A model generated the notes under the pieces. It was not told the origin of the DNA, searched no databases, and saw only the letters and a program-made list of their open reading frames with translations. This document shows positions 8,280 to 17,791 of a DNA stretch of 64,000 bases, piece by piece (positions within the stretch are counted from its first letter, which is position 1; each line of letters opens with the position of its first letter). Location of the stretch: positions 121,001 to 185,000 of the forward strand of contig MESA01000011.1 in assembly GCA_001770775.1 (NCBI GenBank). The letters run 5' to 3'. Source of the DNA: Burkholderiales bacterium RIFCSPHIGHO2_12_FULL_63_20 (lineage in GTDB: Bacteria; Pseudomonadota; Gammaproteobacteria; Burkholderiales; Burkholderiaceae_C). The position numbers were made by a program, and so were the translations under genes.

Positions 8280-10859
8280 TCAGCCCCGCGCCACAGTGCC
8301 CACCCGTGAACGGCCCCACTTGAGGGCCTCCAACAGCACCAGAGCCCCCAACGCGACGATGCCTGCCTGCGCCGCCAGCGGCCCACTCAGCGGCTCAAAC
8401 TGGAACAGCGCTCGCAAGGCCGGCCAGCCCAGCACCAGGGTGAGCAAGGTCGTGGTGACGCCCAGCATCACCCACAGCGCGCGATTGGGCCGCCTCAGGC
8501 TGGCCAGCAACTGGTTGCCCATGGAGCGGTTGCTCACGATCAGCGCCACATTGGCGCCCACCAGGGCCACGAAGGCCGCAGCGCGCGCGGCCGCGTCCGC
8601 CGTGCCCGCGTTCAGCAGCCACACATAAAAACCGCCGATCAGGCCCATCACCAGCAGGCCCTGCACGAGGCTGCCCAGCAGCAGCCCCCGACTCAACAGG
8701 GGCGAGCCCGGGGAACGCGGGGGACGGTGCATGACGTCATCCTCCTCGGGCTCGGCCTCGAAGACCACGGAGCACACCGGGTCGATGATCAGCTCCAGGA
8801 AGGCGATGTGCACCGGCATGAACAGCAAGGGCAGGCCAAACAGCAAAGGCAGCAGCGACAAACCGGCGATCGGCACATGCACCGCCAGCACGAAGGCCAT
8901 GCCCTTGCGCAGGTTGTCGTCGATGCGCCGTCCCAGGCGCACCGCCTGAGGAATGGCGCCAAAGTCATCGTCCAGCAGCACCAGCGACGACGCCTCACGG
9001 GCCACATCCGTCCCCCGCGCACCCATCGCCACGCCGATGTCGGCGGCTTTGAGCGAGGGCGCATCGTTGACGCCGTCCCCGGTCATGGCCACCACCTCAC
9101 CGTGGGCCTGCAGCGCCCGCACGATGCGCCACTTCTGCTCGGGCGTGACGCGCGCGAACACCTGGGTCTGGCGCACCCGCTCGCTCAGGTCCGCCTCCGA
9201 CAGGGCCGCGATCTCCTCGCCCCGCAAGGCCCCCCCGCGGGTGTCGATGCCTGCCTGCGCGGCAATCGCCAGCCCCGTGGCCGGGTAGTCCCCCGTGATC
9301 ATGGCGACGCGGATGCCGGCCTGCCGACACAGTTGCACCGCTTCGACCACCGTGGGACGCAAGGGGTCCATCAAGCCCACCAGACCGAGGAACTCGAAGT
9401 CCAGGTCGTGCTGGATGGCGGGCCAGTCCGCCCCCGGCTGGTGGCCGTCGAGCAGCCCCCGCGCCACGCCCAGCACCCGCAGCCCCTGGGCCGCCAGGGC
9501 CTCGGTCTGGCGACGGATCTCGTCCCCCCGTTCGGGCGGCAGATGGCACAGGTCGGCCACCGCCTCGGGTGAGCCCTTGGCCGCCACCACCGGGCTGCGC
9601 TGCGCCGGGCTCTGCCACACGTGCGACATGGCCAGCAGATCGGGGCTGAGCGCGTAGGCGTGCGCCAGGGTCCAGTCGGGGTGCAGGTGCTCGCGGTCCT
9701 GCTCGGTCAGGTGGCTGCGGGCCAGGTCCCAGAACGCCTGCTCCATCGGATCGAAGGGGTCGCGTTCACTGGCCAGGATCGCGTACTCCAGCACCGCGTG
9801 GAAGGCTTCGGGCAGCGGCGCGCTCCCGGCAGCGTCAGCCGTCCAGCTTGCATCGCCCGCCTGCAGGGCGGCCACCGTCATGTGGTTCTGGGTGAGGGTG
9901 CCGGTCTTGTCGGTGCACAGCACGGTGGCCGTGCCCAGGGTTTCGATGGCACTGGCGCGGCGCACCAGCACGCGCTGGCTGGCAATGCGCCAAGCGCCCA
10001 TCGCCATGAACACCGTCAGGATCAGCGGAAACTCCTGCGGCAGCATGGACATGGCCAGGGTGATGCCCGCCAGCACCCCACCCAACACGTCGCCGCGCAC
10101 CTGGGCGTACAGCAGCGCCACCGCCACACTCAAGGCCACGCCCACCACGGCGAAACTGCGCACCCACTGCCGGGTCTGGCGCTGCAAGGCCGAGGGGGTC
10201 GCGTCGATCTGGCTCAAGGCCTGGCCGATGCGGCCAATCTGCGTGGCCGCGCCGGTGTGGCGCACCTCGGCCAGCCCCGTCCCGCGCACCACCAGCGCAC
10301 CCGAAAACACCCAGGGCAGGTCATCGCCACCGGGCGGCTGATCGGCCACCGCCCCGCTGGAGGCAGCCTGCTTGCGTACCGGCACCGATTCCCCCGTCAA
10401 CAGCGACTCGTCGGTCTGCAGCGTATGGGCCTGGCGCAGCACGGCGTCGGCCGGGATGCGGTCACCCTCGGCCAGCACGATGAGGTCACCGGGCACCACC
10501 TCGCGTCCGGCCACGCGGCGCCGACGCCCATCGCGGATCACCAACGCGCGCGGGCTGCTGAGGTCGCGCAGTGCCTCCATGACGCGCTCGGTGCGGGTCT
10601 CCTGCACCAGGCTGATGGACAAGGACAGCACCACGAAGGCCAGCAGCGCCAGCGCCTCGGCCACATCGCCCAGCACCAGGTAGATCAGCCCGGCGGCCAT
10701 CAACAGTTGCAGCATGGGCTCGCGCACCACCTCGACCGCGATGCGCCACACGGAGCGACGTCGCGCCTGGGGCAACTCGTTGGGGCCATGCGTGCGCAGC
10801 AATTCGCTGGCGACCTGCTCGCTCAAACCCGTGTCTTCGAACGAAGGCAATGACGCCAT
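8280..10859 (-). CDS. Cation-translocating P-type ATPase, type II-like (859 aa)
   Basis: The domains are complete and in order. An N-terminal cation-ATPase domain has helices M1-M2 at about 45-85. The actuator domain carries TGES at 155-158. Helix M4 has MLPQEFP near 272-278, and the phosphorylated Asp317 sits in DKTGTLTQN. The nucleotide-binding domain contains KGSPE, and the hinge is MTGDGVNDAPSLKAADIG. Six C-terminal helices occupy about 670-850. There is no heavy-metal CxxC domain and the M4 motif is PQEFP rather than the PEGLP of Ca2+ pumps. The ion is therefore uncertain (Ca2+, Mg2+ or H+). It sits alone next to stress genes. Confidence 0.9.
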   Translation of the reverse strand: MASLPSFEDTGLSEQVASELLRTHGPNELPQARRRSVWRIAVEVVREPMLQLLMAAGLIYLVLGDVAEALALLAFVVLSLSISLVQETRTERVMEALRDLSSPRALVIRDGRRRRVAGREVVPGDLIVLAEGDRIPADAVLRQAHTLQTDESLLTGESVPVRKQAASSGAVADQPPGGDDLPWVFSGALVVRGTGLAEVRHTGAATQIGRIGQALSQIDATPSALQRQTRQWVRSFAVVGVALSVAVALLYAQVRGDVLGGVLAGITLAMSMLPQEFPLILTVFMAMGAWRIASQRVLVRRASAIETLGTATVLCTDKTGTLTQNHMTVAALQAGDASWTADAAGSAPLPEAFHAVLEYAILASERDPFDPMEQAFWDLARSHLTEQDREHLHPDWTLAHAYALSPDLLAMSHVWQSPAQRSPVVAAKGSPEAVADLCHLPPERGDEIRRQTEALAAQGLRVLGVARGLLDGHQPGADWPAIQHDLDFEFLGLVGLMDPLRPTVVEAVQLCRQAGIRVAMITGDYPATGLAIAAQAGIDTRGGALRGEEIAALSEADLSERVRQTQVFARVTPEQKWRIVRALQAHGEVVAMTGDGVNDAPSLKAADIGVAMGARGTDVAREASSLVLLDDDFGAIPQAVRLGRRIDDNLRKGMAFVLAVHVPIAGLSLLPLLFGLPLLFMPVHIAFLELIIDPVCSVVFEAEPEEDDVMHRPPRSPGSPLLSRGLLLGSLVQGLLVMGLIGGFYVWLLNAGTADAAARAAAFVALVGANVALIVSNRSMGNQLLASLRRPNRALWVMLGVTTTLLTLVLGWPALRALFQFEPLSGPLAAQAGIVALGALVLLEALKWGRSRVGTVARG

Positions 10860-10917
10860 GAATCCGCCTGCTCAGTTATGCCCCGCATCCTATCCGACCC
10901 ACAAACGCGGTCAATGC

Positions 10918-10952
10918 GGCACTTGTGGACACAAAAGTGCCCGTTGTGACAA
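10918..10952. promoter_or_regulatory. Inverted repeats between ATPase and chemoreceptor genes
   Basis: GGCACTT (10918-10924) and AAGTGCC (10935-10941) form a dyad around an inner TTGTG-GA-CACAA. A second small palindrome, TTGT-G-ACAA, follows at 10944-10952. Both share TTGT/ACAA half-sites and lie in the divergent intergenic region, so a shared operator is possible. No promoter hexamers are clear. Confidence 0.35.
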
Positions 10953-11044
10953 GCTCTTCGCTCAAATGTGGCCCAATGGAATTGAGGCAAATCAACTTCA
11001 CACCTCACATCAAGGACGCCAATCCTGGCGCCAACCCTCCCGAC

Positions 11045-12655
11045 ATGCGACAGAACCTGCCCATCACCCAACGCGAGTACCCGTTTCCACCGAACCGCAC
11101 GCTGGTATCCGTGACCGACCTGAAAGGTCGCATCACCTACTGCAACCCTGCGTTCATCGAGGTGAGCGGGTACAGCCGCGACGAGCTGCTGGGCCAGCCC
11201 CACAACATCCTGCGTCACCCCGACATGCCGGCCGAGGCCTTTCGGGACATGTGGGCCACCATCGAGTCGGGCCAGCCTTGGAGCGGCGTCGTCAAGAATC
11301 GCCGCAAGAACGGCGACCACTACTGGGTGATGGCCAACGCCACCCCGATGATGGATGGGGGGCGCATCACCGGCTACCTGTCGGTGCGCCATGAACCCAG
11401 CCGCGACACCATCCAGGGCGCCGAGGCCCTGTACGCCACGATGCAGGCGGAAGCCGCGCAAGGCCGACTGCGACATGTGCTGAAGGCCGGCCAGGTGCTG
11501 CGCACCGGATGGATGGGGTCGGTGCTGCACCTGACCCGCACCAGCACCCGCCTGCGGCTGCTGGCTGTGCAAGGCTTGGGCGTGGCTGTCACCGGTGGCG
11601 CCGCCTTGTGGGATGCGCCCGCCCCGGTCACGGCGGTGCTGGCCCTGCTGTCGGGCGTGGCCAGCTACCTGGCCACCCGCGCCCTGACCATTCAGCCTGT
11701 GCAACGTCTGGTGGCCGATGCCAACCATCTGGCGGCGGGCGACCTCTCTCACCCGATCAGCACCGGGGCACGCGGCGCGGCCGGCCAGTTGCAACAAGCC
11801 CTGCAGCAGATGTCGCTGAGCCTGCGCACCGTCGTGCAGGATGTGCGCAACGAGGTGGACCAACTCAGCACGGCCGTGTCCCAGATCGCGTCGGGCAACC
11901 AGGACCTGGCCTCGCGCACCGAGTCCCAGGCCAGCAGCCTGGAGCAGACCGCCGCCTCCGTGGAAGAGATCAATGGCACGGTGCAACACAGCGCCGACGC
12001 CGCACAACGCGGTGCCCAACTGGCCCAGGAGACCTCGCAGATCACGCAGCGCAGCAACGATGCGGTGCAGGCCGTCACGCAGACCATGTCCGGCATTGCC
12101 GAGTCGTCACGTCGCATTGGCGAGATCATTCACCTGATCGAAGGCGTGGCCTTCCAGACCAACATCCTGGCGCTCAATGCCGCCGTGGAAGCCGCCCGCG
12201 CGGGCGAGGCCGGGCGCGGCTTCGCCGTGGTCGCCACCGAGGTGCGTTCACTGGCCCACCGCACCAGCGACGCCGCCCGCGAGATCAAGCAGCTCATTCA
12301 GGAGTCGGCCGACCGCGTGCAGCAAGGGGGCGAACGCACCGACGAGGCCGGCGCCCGCATGCGCGAAGCCATTGAGGCCGTGCAGAAGGTCAGCGATGTG
12401 CTCGACGCCATCAGCGGGGCCGCGCGCGAACAGCAGCTCGGCATGGGTCAGATCAACGAGGCCGTGGCCCACATGGATGCAATCACCCAGCAAAACGCCT
12501 CCATGGTGGAAGAGCTCGCCTCTGCGGCCAAGTCGCTGACCGAGCAGGCTCAAGGGGTGAGCCACTCCATGCGCCTGTTCCGTCTCCAACGTGGCGAACA
12601 GACGCTGACCGACCTGGACGCCGTGGCGTTGCGCCGTCAGGCCAAGGGCGACTGA
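11045..12655 (+). CDS. PAS-containing methyl-accepting chemotaxis protein (536 aa)
   Basis: This resembles the Aer-like receptors of Burkholderiales. An N-terminal PAS domain at about 18-120 ([20 protein letters not shown]) would sense redox or energy state, possibly through FAD. A short membrane-anchor pair at about 180-215, a HAMP-like linker and a cytoplasmic signalling coil follow. The conserved tip contains [20 protein letters not shown]. There is no periplasmic sensing domain and no C-terminal NWETF-type CheR tether. The start [14 protein letters not shown] is chosen because the homologous N-terminus begins there; in-frame ATGs exist at 10925 and 10976, and none has a strong ribosome-binding site. 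No che genes are adjacent. Confidence 0.88.
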   Translation: MRQNLPITQREYPFPPNRTLVSVTDLKGRITYCNPAFIEVSGYSRDELLGQPHNILRHPDMPAEAFRDMWATIESGQPWSGVVKNRRKNGDHYWVMANATPMMDGGRITGYLSVRHEPSRDTIQGAEALYATMQAEAAQGRLRHVLKAGQVLRTGWMGSVLHLTRTSTRLRLLAVQGLGVAVTGGAALWDAPAPVTAVLALLSGVASYLATRALTIQPVQRLVADANHLAAGDLSHPISTGARGAAGQLQQALQQMSLSLRTVVQDVRNEVDQLSTAVSQIASGNQDLASRTESQASSLEQTAASVEEINGTVQHSADAAQRGAQLAQETSQITQRSNDAVQAVTQTMSGIAESSRRIGEIIHLIEGVAFQTNILALNAAVEAARAGEAGRGFAVVATEVRSLAHRTSDAAREIKQLIQESADRVQQGGERTDEAGARMREAIEAVQKVSDVLDAISGAAREQQLGMGQINEAVAHMDAITQQNASMVEELASAAKSLTEQAQGVSHSMRLFRLQRGEQTLTDLDAVALRRQAKGD

Positions 12656-12667
12656 GCGCCGGCCGCG

Positions 12668-14872
12668 TCAGGCAGACTGCCGACGCTCGGCCAACCAGGC
12701 CAGCAGCTCCGCCTCGTCCAGCGCGCGGGCAAACAGCCAGCCCTGCCCTTCCTCACAGCCCAGGGCACACAGGGCCTGGCGCTGCGCCTCGGTCTCGACC
12801 CCTTCGGCGGTGATGCGCATGCCCAGGCTTTGCCCCAGGCTGATCACCATGCGGGCGATGCTGTCGTCGTCCTCCAGCTCGTTGATGAAGCTGCGGTCGA
12901 TCTTGAGGCGCTGCGCCGGCAGATGGCGCAGCACGCTCAGGGACGAGAAACCCGTCCCGAAGTCATCAATGGCCACGCTCACCCCCAGCGCGCACACGGC
13001 CATCAGCAAGGGGCGGATCACCGCCAGGTCATCGGCCGCCATGGACTCGGTGATTTCCAGCTCGACGCTGGACGGTGGCACCCCGCTGTCCGCCATCGCC
13101 TTCTGCACGGTGGCCACAAAATCGGGCTCACGCAGCTGCGCGTGTGACACGTTGATGGCCATGACCAGCTCACGCTCACCTGCGGCCCGCAAACGCGCCA
13201 GTTGCTGGCAGGCACTGCGCAGCACAAACGTGCCCAAGGCCCCCATCAGGCCCGATTGCTCGGCCAGGGGAATGAAGCGGTCGGGCGGCACCATCTGACC
13301 ATCGGCCATGCGCCAGCGCAGCAAGGCCTCCACCCCCTGTGGCTGGCCATCAACCAGGGACACCTTGGGTTGGTACAACAGGAACATGTGCTGGGCTTCG
13401 AAGGCCTGGCGCAGCCCGGACAGCAACCGCATGCGTTCGCGCGCATCCTGCCCCATCGAGGCAGAGAAGGTCACCGCACTGCCGCGCTGGTGCAGCTTGG
13501 CCTGCTTGAGCGCCACATGGGCATCCTTGAGCACCGCCGCCCCCGCATCCAGCCGTTCGGCCAGGGGCACCAAGCCCAGGGTGGCCGACACCCGCACCCG
13601 CTCGCCTTGCGCCTGCACCGGCTCATGCAGGACGCTCTGCAGGTGCCCCGCCGACACCTCGTCGCACGGCCCCAGCACGCCGAAGATGTCGGGGCCCAGA
13701 CGGGCAATGTGGCTGCGCGGCAGCGCCTGCGCCAAGCGCTGAGACACCGCCTGCAGCACCGTGTCGCCAAACTCATGCCCCAGCGCGTCATTGAGGGCCG
13801 CGAAGTCATCGATGTCCAGCAAGGCCAAGGCGTTGTCGGCACGCTCGACCAGGCCCGCATCCAGCATCTCCAGCAGGCGGTTGAGATTGGGAATGCGCAG
13901 CAGCGGGTCCACATAGGCCTGGTCGACCAGGCGGTCGTACAGCAGCACGTTCTCGAAGCCCACCGCCATGCTCGCGCAAAAGACCTGCAGCAGCTGCCGG
14001 TCGATGTCATGGAGTGACCGCTGCACATCGACATAGGCCGCCAGACCACGCCCGTTCTCCATCGAGAAGTACAAGAGCATGTGGGGCTCGAAGCTGCTGC
14101 GGCGCTGGCTCAGGCAGGTCGCCAGGGCCTCCTGCACCGTGGGCAACTCCAGCTCACCCAGGGTCCGATGGATGAGGTGGCTGAAACGCCCTGCCGCCGC
14201 GATGACGCGGGCAGGCTCGTTCACGCCATGCAGACCATCTTGCGCACAGATGAGCCCGGCCGGCTCGACGTTCAGCAAGGCACACAGCTGGCTGACCACC
14301 CCCTGCGCGAACATCTGCATGCCGTGCATCTTGGTCAGCTCGGTGCTGGCCTGGATGACCATCTCGAAGCCACGGCGGATCTCTTCGTGCGCCCGCATCT
14401 GCCGGTAAGACCGCACCGCCGTGGTCAGGCTGGTGAACAGGCGCACCCGCGTGAGCTCCGACTTGGTCTTGTAGTCGTTGATGTCGTAGTGGCGGATGGT
14501 GTCCAGCTCGGGGGCATAGCCAGGCTGGCCCGTGCGCAGGATGATGCGCACGGCCTCGCGTTGCAGGTCCTGGCGCACATGGCGCACCAGCTGCAGCCCG
14601 GCATCGTCGGTTTCCATGACCACATCGAGCAGGATGACGGCCAGATCGGGCAACATCGCCACCGCGGCGCGCGCCTCGGCCGCCGAATAGGCATGCGCCA
14701 GCGACAGGGAACGACCTTCGACCAGCAGGCCGCGCAGGGCCAGTTCGGTGGCACGGTGCACATCCTGATCGTCATCGACCACCAACACACGCCAAGCTTG
14801 CGCCGCATCGACCACCTCGGGGGCTGCGGGGGCGTCGTCCTCGTCAATGAGGATCAGGTCATCGTCAACCAT
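12668..14872 (-). CDS. Response regulator REC-DUF3369-GGDEF(degenerate)-EAL, c-di-GMP phosphodiesterase (734 aa)
   Basis: The receiver domain at about 27-150 has an acidic cluster near 33-35, phospho-acceptor Asp83 (ILLDVVM) and Lys135. DUF3369, a GAF-like dimerisation module, spans about 160-320. The GGDEF domain at about 330-480 is degenerate: the signature reads RLGPDIF, so no cyclase activity is expected. The EAL domain at about 490-730 keeps its catalytic residues (VEALLRW, ITESM, DDFGTGFSSL, LKIDRSF, AEGVET), so c-di-GMP hydrolysis is likely. It overlaps the histidine kinase gene by 8 bases and is almost surely its phosphorylation partner. The degenerate GGDEF may bind GTP as an allosteric site. 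Confidence 0.92.
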   Translation of the reverse strand: MVDDDLILIDEDDAPAAPEVVDAAQAWRVLVVDDDQDVHRATELALRGLLVEGRSLSLAHAYSAAEARAAVAMLPDLAVILLDVVMETDDAGLQLVRHVRQDLQREAVRIILRTGQPGYAPELDTIRHYDINDYKTKSELTRVRLFTSLTTAVRSYRQMRAHEEIRRGFEMVIQASTELTKMHGMQMFAQGVVSQLCALLNVEPAGLICAQDGLHGVNEPARVIAAAGRFSHLIHRTLGELELPTVQEALATCLSQRRSSFEPHMLLYFSMENGRGLAAYVDVQRSLHDIDRQLLQVFCASMAVGFENVLLYDRLVDQAYVDPLLRIPNLNRLLEMLDAGLVERADNALALLDIDDFAALNDALGHEFGDTVLQAVSQRLAQALPRSHIARLGPDIFGVLGPCDEVSAGHLQSVLHEPVQAQGERVRVSATLGLVPLAERLDAGAAVLKDAHVALKQAKLHQRGSAVTFSASMGQDARERMRLLSGLRQAFEAQHMFLLYQPKVSLVDGQPQGVEALLRWRMADGQMVPPDRFIPLAEQSGLMGALGTFVLRSACQQLARLRAAGERELVMAINVSHAQLREPDFVATVQKAMADSGVPPSSVELEITESMAADDLAVIRPLLMAVCALGVSVAIDDFGTGFSSLSVLRHLPAQRLKIDRSFINELEDDDSIARMVISLGQSLGMRITAEGVETEAQRQALCALGCEEGQGWLFARALDEAELLAWLAERRQSA

Positions 14873-16934
14873 GTTGCACCATGTTGTGAGAAGGGGCTGC
14901 GGCGTGAGGGGCCTCGCAGGGCAGGTCCAGGGTGACGGTGCACCCCTGACCGGGCTGGCTGCTCACCTGTACCGTGCCGCCGAGCAGACCGGTCACCAGG
15001 GTGTAGACGATGTGCAGCCCCAGGCCGGAGCCGCCGCGCCCCAGCTTGGTCGTGAAGAAGGGATCGAACAGGCGCGACAGGTGAGCGGGATCGACCCCGC
15101 AGCCGTTGTCGGCGACCGTCAGGCGCACCCGCTGGTCGGGCAGCGCCTCGGCCGTGATGCGCACCTCACGCAAACGCTCGCGCTGCTCGAAGGCATGCAC
15201 CACGGCGTTGTTGACCAGGTTCATCAGCACCTGGGTGAGCGGGCCGGGGTAGCTGTCCATGCGCAAGCCAGCCGGAGCCAGGTCGATGAGCTCGACCTGG
15301 CTGCGGCGCAAGGTGGGGCTGAGCGTGAGGTGCAGCTCATGCAACACCTCGCGCAGCTCGAACGGGCGGCGCTGGTAGCTGGACTGGTCCACCGCCACCT
15401 GCTTGAAGCTGGCGATCAGCTCGGCCGCGCGCCGCAGGTTGCGCTCGATGACCTCGGTGGCCTCGCGCCAGTGGGACTGGAACTGCTGCAGCGCCGAACG
15501 CTTGAGACCCTGCGCCACGCTCTCTTCGAACTGCTGCTGCAGGTCGCGCAAGGTGCTCGACACCATCACGGCATTGCCGATGGGGGTGTTGAGCTCATGC
15601 GCCACGCCCGCCACCAGCGAGCCCAGGCCAGCCAGCTTCTCGGAACGCACCAGCTCCTCCTGCGTGCGCTGCAGGTGGTCAACGGCGGACTGCAGCGCCT
15701 GGGTGCGCTCCTGCACGCGGCTCTCCAGCGTGGCATTGAGCGCCTCCAGCTCGGCCTGCGCCCGGCGCTGCGGGGTCACATCCACAAAGCTGCTCATCAA
15801 CTCCTTGCCCACCATGGCCCCGCCCACCAGCACGCTGCGGGTCTGCCCGTCCTTGCTGCGAACCTGCACCTCGGTGGGCTGCATCTCTCGCCCCTCCTCC
15901 ATCACCGCCGTCAAGGCCTGATCCCACAGGGCCAGGGCCATGTTGCGGTAGGCCAGATCTGGGTAGGCCAGCGCCACCCAGGTCGGGATGTCGGGCACCT
16001 CGTCGAGGGTGTAGCCCAGCAACTGGGTCCATTGCCGGTTCACGGCCAGCACCCGACCGCGCGGCTCCAGCAGCGCCAAGGGCACCGGCGCCAGCTCGAA
16101 CAGGCGCTGGAAGCGCTCGGCACTGTCTTTGAGGGCCTGTTCGGCTTGCAGGCGGTCCGTGACATCGCGCATGATCGACACGAAGCGCCCCTGGCGGGGC
16201 AAGCCATTGTCATCCAGCAGGCTGTGGGCGGGGTTGAGCATCACCTCGGCCGTGAACTCGCTGCCATCGGGGCGCAGATGGCGCCACAGAAAACGGCGAC
16301 GCACCCCGGACAGCGCATCCGCAATGCGCTGCTGGGCCAGCTCCATGGACGCAATCCCCCCCTCTTGAAAGGGCGGGGACAGATCGCCGGGGTGCTGGCC
16401 GATCAGCTCAGCCCGTGAGCGGCCGAACAACTGCTCGGCGGCCGGATTGCATTCGATGATGCGGTTGTGCTCGACCAGCAAGATGCCGTCATTGGCGCTT
16501 TCGACCATCTCGCGGTATTCCCCGATGGAGGCCATCACGGCGGCGCGCTGCTTGGTGATGTCGAGGTAGCCCGCCAGCAGCATCGTCTGCCCGTTCACCG
16601 GCAACAGGTGCGCTTTCACCAACATCTGAAGCTCGCGCCCCTGTCGGTCGGTCAGCGCCATCTCCCGCCTCAGGGGCTCAACGCCCTCGGCACCCTGCCC
16701 GCTCCGGGCGATCAGACGGTGCACGAACTCAGCGTGAACGGCTGGATCGACCCAGGGTGCGGCCCCCTCAAAAAGACGATGCCACGCGACATTGCCCCGC
16801 CACTGCGACAGCGCGCCGTCCGGGGTCACCACCGCGCAGGTCTGCGGCAGCGGCGCGTGCTCGAAAAGCCAGTCACCCGGCACCCCCTGGTCGGGCGCCG
16901 ACACAGGGTGCGGGTCGGTGGTTGGCGTCGGCAT
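14865..16934 (-). CDS. Multi-PAS sensor histidine kinase, soluble (about 689 aa)
   Basis: No transmembrane segment is visible, so the kinase is probably cytoplasmic. Three successive PAS-type regions occupy roughly the first 390 residues. A coiled coil and the H-box VAGVAHELNTPIGN follow. The ATPase domain has the N-box LMNLVNNAV, G1 DNGCGVD and G2 GGSGLGLHIV. Overlap with the downstream REC-EAL gene indicates a two-component pair that switches c-di-GMP breakdown. The start at 16934 (MPTPTTDPHP) is preferred because the 31 residues from the upstream in-frame ATG at 17027 look unlike coding sequence; neither start has a clear Shine-Dalgarno. Confidence 0.9.
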   Translation of the reverse strand: MPTPTTDPHPVSAPDQGVPGDWLFEHAPLPQTCAVVTPDGALSQWRGNVAWHRLFEGAAPWVDPAVHAEFVHRLIARSGQGAEGVEPLRREMALTDRQGRELQMLVKAHLLPVNGQTMLLAGYLDITKQRAAVMASIGEYREMVESANDGILLVEHNRIIECNPAAEQLFGRSRAELIGQHPGDLSPPFQEGGIASMELAQQRIADALSGVRRRFLWRHLRPDGSEFTAEVMLNPAHSLLDDNGLPRQGRFVSIMRDVTDRLQAEQALKDSAERFQRLFELAPVPLALLEPRGRVLAVNRQWTQLLGYTLDEVPDIPTWVALAYPDLAYRNMALALWDQALTAVMEEGREMQPTEVQVRSKDGQTRSVLVGGAMVGKELMSSFVDVTPQRRAQAELEALNATLESRVQERTQALQSAVDHLQRTQEELVRSEKLAGLGSLVAGVAHELNTPIGNAVMVSSTLRDLQQQFEESVAQGLKRSALQQFQSHWREATEVIERNLRRAAELIASFKQVAVDQSSYQRRPFELREVLHELHLTLSPTLRRSQVELIDLAPAGLRMDSYPGPLTQVLMNLVNNAVVHAFEQRERLREVRITAEALPDQRVRLTVADNGCGVDPAHLSRLFDPFFTTKLGRGGSGLGLHIVYTLVTGLLGGTVQVSSQPGQGCTVTLDLPCEAPHAAAPSHNMVQHG

Positions 16935-17063
16935 CGCGGCGGCCCAGTTCGTTGTCCGGAAATCTGACAGAGATGGCCAAGATATCCTATCTTCGCCGCC
17001 CCGCTCGGGCATCACACGGAAACCCACCCCCGTACCGCATCCCCGCGTGACGGATGCACACCC

Positions 17064-17096
17064 CCGGCGCGCCGGCGGCGATTCAGGGGCGATTCA
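17064..17096. repeat. Palindrome and tandem 9-mer downstream of the methyltransferase gene
   Basis: A 12-bp perfect palindrome (CCGGCGCGCCGG, 17064-17075) is followed by two direct copies of GGCGATTCA at 17077-17085 and 17088-17096, 11 bases apart (one helical turn). They lie between the methyltransferase stop and the histidine kinase start. Function is unknown. Confidence 0.4.
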
Positions 17097-17104
17097 AGGC
17101 CAGG

Positions 17105-17716
17105 TCAGCGGCGCGTCAGGGTCAGCGCCAGTTCGTGCTGCAGCGTGGGGTGCGCCACCTGGGCGTAGGGTGGCTTGGGCCAGTCCCACTTTGACGCGGG
17201 CAACAGCGCGCGCATGGCATTGATGTCGCAGTGGTAGGGCGGGCCTTGCACCTGCCCCTCCTGGCTGGCGGCCGGACGCAGCATCTGCATGAACAGCACC
17301 CACAGTTGGCCGCCAGGCTTCAACCAGCGGTGCAGTTGCGCGGTGTAGGTCTGCCAGTGGTCCGGGTGGATGGCGCACAGGCAGGTCTGTTCGTAGATGG
17401 CGTCAAACGGGGCGCTGGCCTCATACGTCAGGGCATCGGCGCGCACCACATCGGCGCTCACGCCCTGCTTGCCACACAGGGCCTGGGTCAGGGCGACGGC
17501 GGCCTCGGTGTAGTCCAGGCCCACCACCTCGAAGCCACGGCGGGCCAGCTCGGCCACTTCCCAGCCGCTGCCACAGCCTGGCACCAGGATGCGGCAGGGC
17601 TGCAGGGCACCACCGTCGAGCCAGGCCAGCAGTTGCGGGCTGGCTGCGCCGCGATCCCATGCGGTCTCGTTCTTGTCAAACTTCTCTTGCCAGAAATCGG
17701 CAGTGGGGCCGGCCAT
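17105..17716 (-). CDS. TPMT-family SAM-dependent methyltransferase (203 aa)
   Basis: The start FWQEKFDKNETAWDRG and the SAM-binding loop LVPGCGSGWEVAELARRG, with an acidic end of strand 2 (VVGLDYTEAAV), match the thiopurine S-methyltransferase superfamily. YEQTCLCAI is the family's active-site-lid strand. Length is typical of bacterial TPMT-like enzymes, several of which act on selenite, tellurite, thiols or thiocyanate-like anions. The substrate here cannot be read from sequence. It is 75 bases downstream of leuA on the same strand. Confidence 0.85.
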   Translation of the reverse strand: MAGPTADFWQEKFDKNETAWDRGAASPQLLAWLDGGALQPCRILVPGCGSGWEVAELARRGFEVVGLDYTEAAVALTQALCGKQGVSADVVRADALTYEASAPFDAIYEQTCLCAIHPDHWQTYTAQLHRWLKPGGQLWVLFMQMLRPAASQEGQVQGPPYHCDINAMRALLPASKWDWPKPPYAQVAHPTLQHELALTLTRR

Positions 17717-17791
17717 GCGGTGCTCGTTTCAAATCAGATGAAGGGAAAGGGCCGGCATCACCGCCAGGCCCCTCGTGGTTCAGGTTCAAGC

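Noticed and set aside
14847-16418. Plus-strand open frame of 523 codons opposite the histidine kinase
   Set aside because: Composition (Gln, His, Arg and Gly rich) and lack of motifs mark it as a shadow of the kinase gene.
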